NCBI GenBank assembly: GCA_963799315.1
Contig: CAWCWP010000002.1
Location: forward strand, 434,001-498,000
Direction: 5' to 3'
Length of the DNA stretch: 64,000 bases
Source of the DNA: Parerythrobacter_A sp963799315
GTDB taxonomy: Bacteria > Pseudomonadota > Alphaproteobacteria > Sphingomonadales > Sphingomonadaceae
The notes below the pieces were generated by a model. The model was not told the DNA's origin and did not search any database. It was given only the letters and a program-made list of their open reading frames with translations. Of this stretch, positions 62,044-64,000 are shown piece after piece (position 1 is the stretch's first letter; every line of letters begins with the position of its first letter). The position numbers were made by a program, and so were the translations under genes.

Positions 62044-62818
62044 ATGTCGCGCGCCGCTCTCTTCACTTTCGCCGCCGGAACCGCGCTTGCCGCGCTGCTG
62101 CTGGCCGAGCGCAAGCGGCCCTTGCGCAAGACGCAGCAGCCCGCCTTGCGCCGCAACTCTGCGCAACCTTGCGATGGGCGCGAGCTGCGCGGTGGTAGTC
62201 GCGGCGGTCGAGGAGCCGCTGGCGCAGCGCGTGGCGCGGCGCAATCTCGCCCGTGGCAGCGGTATCGCGCAGCACCTGCCGCGACCGCTGCGGCTGCTGG
62301 GCGGTATCGTGGCGATGGATTACGGGTTTTACTGGTGGCATGTCGCCACGCACCGGGTGCCGTTCCTGTGGCGATTCCACCGGGTGCATCATGTCGATCC
62401 GGACATGGATGTCAGCACGGCGGTGCGCTTCCATGCGCTCGACATGCTGGTGTCTTTGCCGTGGCGGCTGGTGCAGGTGCGGCTGGCGGGGGTCAGCCCG
62501 AAAACGCTGCGCTGGTGGCGGCGCTTTTTCAATGCGTCCATCGCATTCCACCATTCCAACCTGCGCTTGCCCGGCAACACCGATGCGCTGCTGGCGCGAG
62601 TGCTGACGACGCCCGGAATGCACGGCATCCACCATTCGCGGATCGAGGCCGAGCAGGACAGCAATTACACCAGCGGCCTAAGTTTCTGGGACCGGTTGCA
62701 CGGCACTTTCATCGCCGGACCGGGGACCAAGGCGGTGGGCGTGGACGACGTTCTGGCAAAGCAGGACGCGGAATTACCCGCTGCCCTGACTGCGCCATTT
62801 CGGACCAACATAGGTTAA
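62044..62818 (+). CDS. Sterol-desaturase/fatty-acid hydroxylase-family membrane protein, frameshifted
   Basis: The protein of about 257 residues has a transmembrane start (FTFAAGTALAALLLAE) and the histidine boxes of the fatty acid hydroxylase superfamily: HVATHRVPFLWRFHRVHHVD (HxxxH and HxxHH), FFNASIAFHHSNL and MHGIHHSRIEAEQDSNY. These bind a di-iron centre and oxidise an alkyl chain. One extra base near 62158 breaks the frame before NLAMGASCAVVVAAVEEPL. It is divergent from the glycosyltransferases. It could hydroxylate a lipid, perhaps an arsenolipid tail, which is only an idea from context. Confidence 0.82.
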
Positions 62819-62873
62819 ATTCCGCGCCTCGTGTGAACGGCTTGGCAACCATCCCCGCTTACCGTGCCAGCCG

Positions 62874-64000
62874 ATGGACCGTATCCGTCCCTTTTTTGCC
62901 GTCTTGCTTGCGCTGTTGCTGGCGGGCGCTGCATTCACCGGCAGTCCCGCCGCCGCGCGTGATTTGACCGGGCGGATCGGGCAGGCGTGTGTGCTCGGCA
63001 GCCAGAGCGCCATGACGCTGGAGCAGGCAAAGGCGCATTCCGGCTGGGTCTGCGACAGCACAACGGCGGATGTGAAACATCCTTATCTCTGGGTGCGGTT
63101 TGCGCCGCAGTCGCTGCCGGTCGGGGCCGACATAAGCCTGACGGGCGACGGGCATGCGCTGGAAGCCGTTATGGTCGGCGTGGATTTGGCCGACGGGACG
63201 ACGCGCACCCGCATTTACGACCACCAAGAAATCGTGTCCCGCTGGATGCCGCAAAACGGCTACGGCCTGCCGCTCTATTCGGCGGACGAGCGCCCGCAAA
63301 TGCTGTATGTCCGGCTCGATAATACGCTCAGCTTGCTGACTGCGGACCGGTTGAACTTCGCGCGCGCCGATACGCTGGCCGACCAGAAACTGCGCACGGC
63401 GGTAACTTTCGCCTTCTTCGTCGGGCTGATGCTACTGGCGGGCCTTTAAAGCGCACCGGTATTCGGCGGCATGCGCAGCGCCTTTGCCCTGTGGCATTCC
63501 GCCATGTGGCTGTTTTTTGTGACATACACGGCATCGGCCAGCGGGCTGGTATTCCTGGCCTTTTCCGACTTCACGATGTTCGGACGGACGAACCTGTCAT
63601 ACGCCTCGCTCAGTCTGGGCGCGGCGTGCATTGGGCCGTTCGTCGTTTCTTTTATCGGCCCGGAGAAAATCCGCCTGTCGCATCGCCGGATGATGAATGT
63701 GGCATCCGGCCTGCTGGTCATCAACGCATTCCTGATGCCGCTGTTCGGGTCGACGTTTCCCTATGTCGTGCGCCCGGTTTATCATGCGGCCTTCCTGCCC
63801 GCCGGTGCCATTTTCCTCACGGTGCTGGGCACGATGCTGTGGCGCGGCGACCCCTCGGCCCGCTGGATCGCCGTGGCATGGGCAGCGCCGACCGTCTTCG
63901 CGCTGGAGCGCACGCTGCGCGGGCTGGACCTGTACCAGGTGCCGTATCAGTGGGATTATTTTTTCTATATCGGGCTTGCCTATATGGCGGTGGTGATGGC
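62874..64000 (+). CDS. 7TMR-DISM-type sensor, in-frame stop, cut by window edge
   Basis: The N-terminus has a signal peptide (FFAVLLALLLAGAAFTGSPA) and a periplasmic domain of about 150 residues (DLTGRIGQACVLGSQSAMTL, HPYLWVRFAPQSLPVGADI, DHQEIVSRWMPQNGYGLPLY, PQMLYVRLDNTLSLLTADRL), then helices beginning FFVGLMLLAGL. The same frame has a TAA at 63447-63449 and continues as SAPVFGGMRSAFALWHSAMW and further membrane helices to the edge of the window, matching 7TMR-DISM sensors that often end in GGDEF or kinase domains. The stop is in frame, not a frameshift; it may be a base error or a real nonsense mutation. The output domain is outside the window. Confidence 0.7.

Noticed and set aside
1..64000. 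CRISPR array, tRNA or rRNA genes, prophage or insertion sequence
   Set aside because: No regularly spaced direct repeats, clover-leaf sequence, rRNA block, integrase or transposase frame was seen on either strand by reading. A dedicated search would be needed for very degenerate copies.

Overview
The window looks like chromosome of an alphaproteobacterium of the order Sphingomonadales, most likely an Erythrobacteraceae relative. The evidence is high G+C, serine palmitoyltransferase next to its own acyl carrier protein, CtrA and DivK cell-cycle regulators, an alphaproteobacterial-type DksA, and familiar alphaproteobacterial gene orders (lptB-rpoN, hisS-prfA-prmC-DUF4167, lnt-metK). I saw no rRNA, tRNA, CRISPR array, prophage or transposase gene.

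Layout. 1-5.5 kb: sphingolipid genes, divK, and a coupled run of DUF3572, HAD hydrolase, RidA, GDPD and FemAB-like acyltransferase. 5.7-11.5 kb: dksA, a PilZ protein, an orphan peptide-binding lipoprotein, then DUF4112 and the kynurenine operon kynA-kynB-kynU, joined by stop/start overlaps. 11.5-24.7 kb: mostly housekeeping (HNH nuclease, gluQ, cobalamin adenosyltransferase, 3-hydroxybutyryl-CoA dehydrogenase, mutS, maeB, trmB). 24.7-25.6 kb: an A+T-richer patch with one secreted protein. 25.6-34.7 kb: DUF1838, ctrA, rpoN, lptB, pmbA, a BON-MscS channel and ppa, interspersed with palindromic repeats. 34.7-42.3 kb: translation and lipoprotein-maturation genes. 42.3-45.3 kb: a GbsR/MarR regulator with its probable target, and a succinyl-CoA:3-ketoacid CoA-transferase. 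45.3-54.2 kb: a possible small RNA, a CDC48-type AAA ATPase, a second MscS channel, polA, and small exported or accessory proteins. 54.3-62.8 kb: a probable organoarsenical cluster (MTA phosphorylase, radical SAM enzyme, disulfide oxidoreductase, ArsM-like methyltransferase, SDR, two rSAM-associated glycosyltransferases, sterol-desaturase-like hydroxylase). The right edge cuts a 7TMR-DISM-type sensor.

Two features cut across the window. First, about 25 genes, mostly conserved and essential, are split by single-base indels, with insertions outnumbering deletions, while long genes such as polA and maeB are intact. This fits uneven consensus error better than biology, so I annotate these as one gene each and give the breakpoints. 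Second, the longer gaps are filled with dispersed palindromes. The most striking is a family of about 80 bp hairpins whose arm sequence differs between copies while both arms stay complementary. One copy fills the whole lptB-rpoN gap and another ends a few bases from the ppa start codon.
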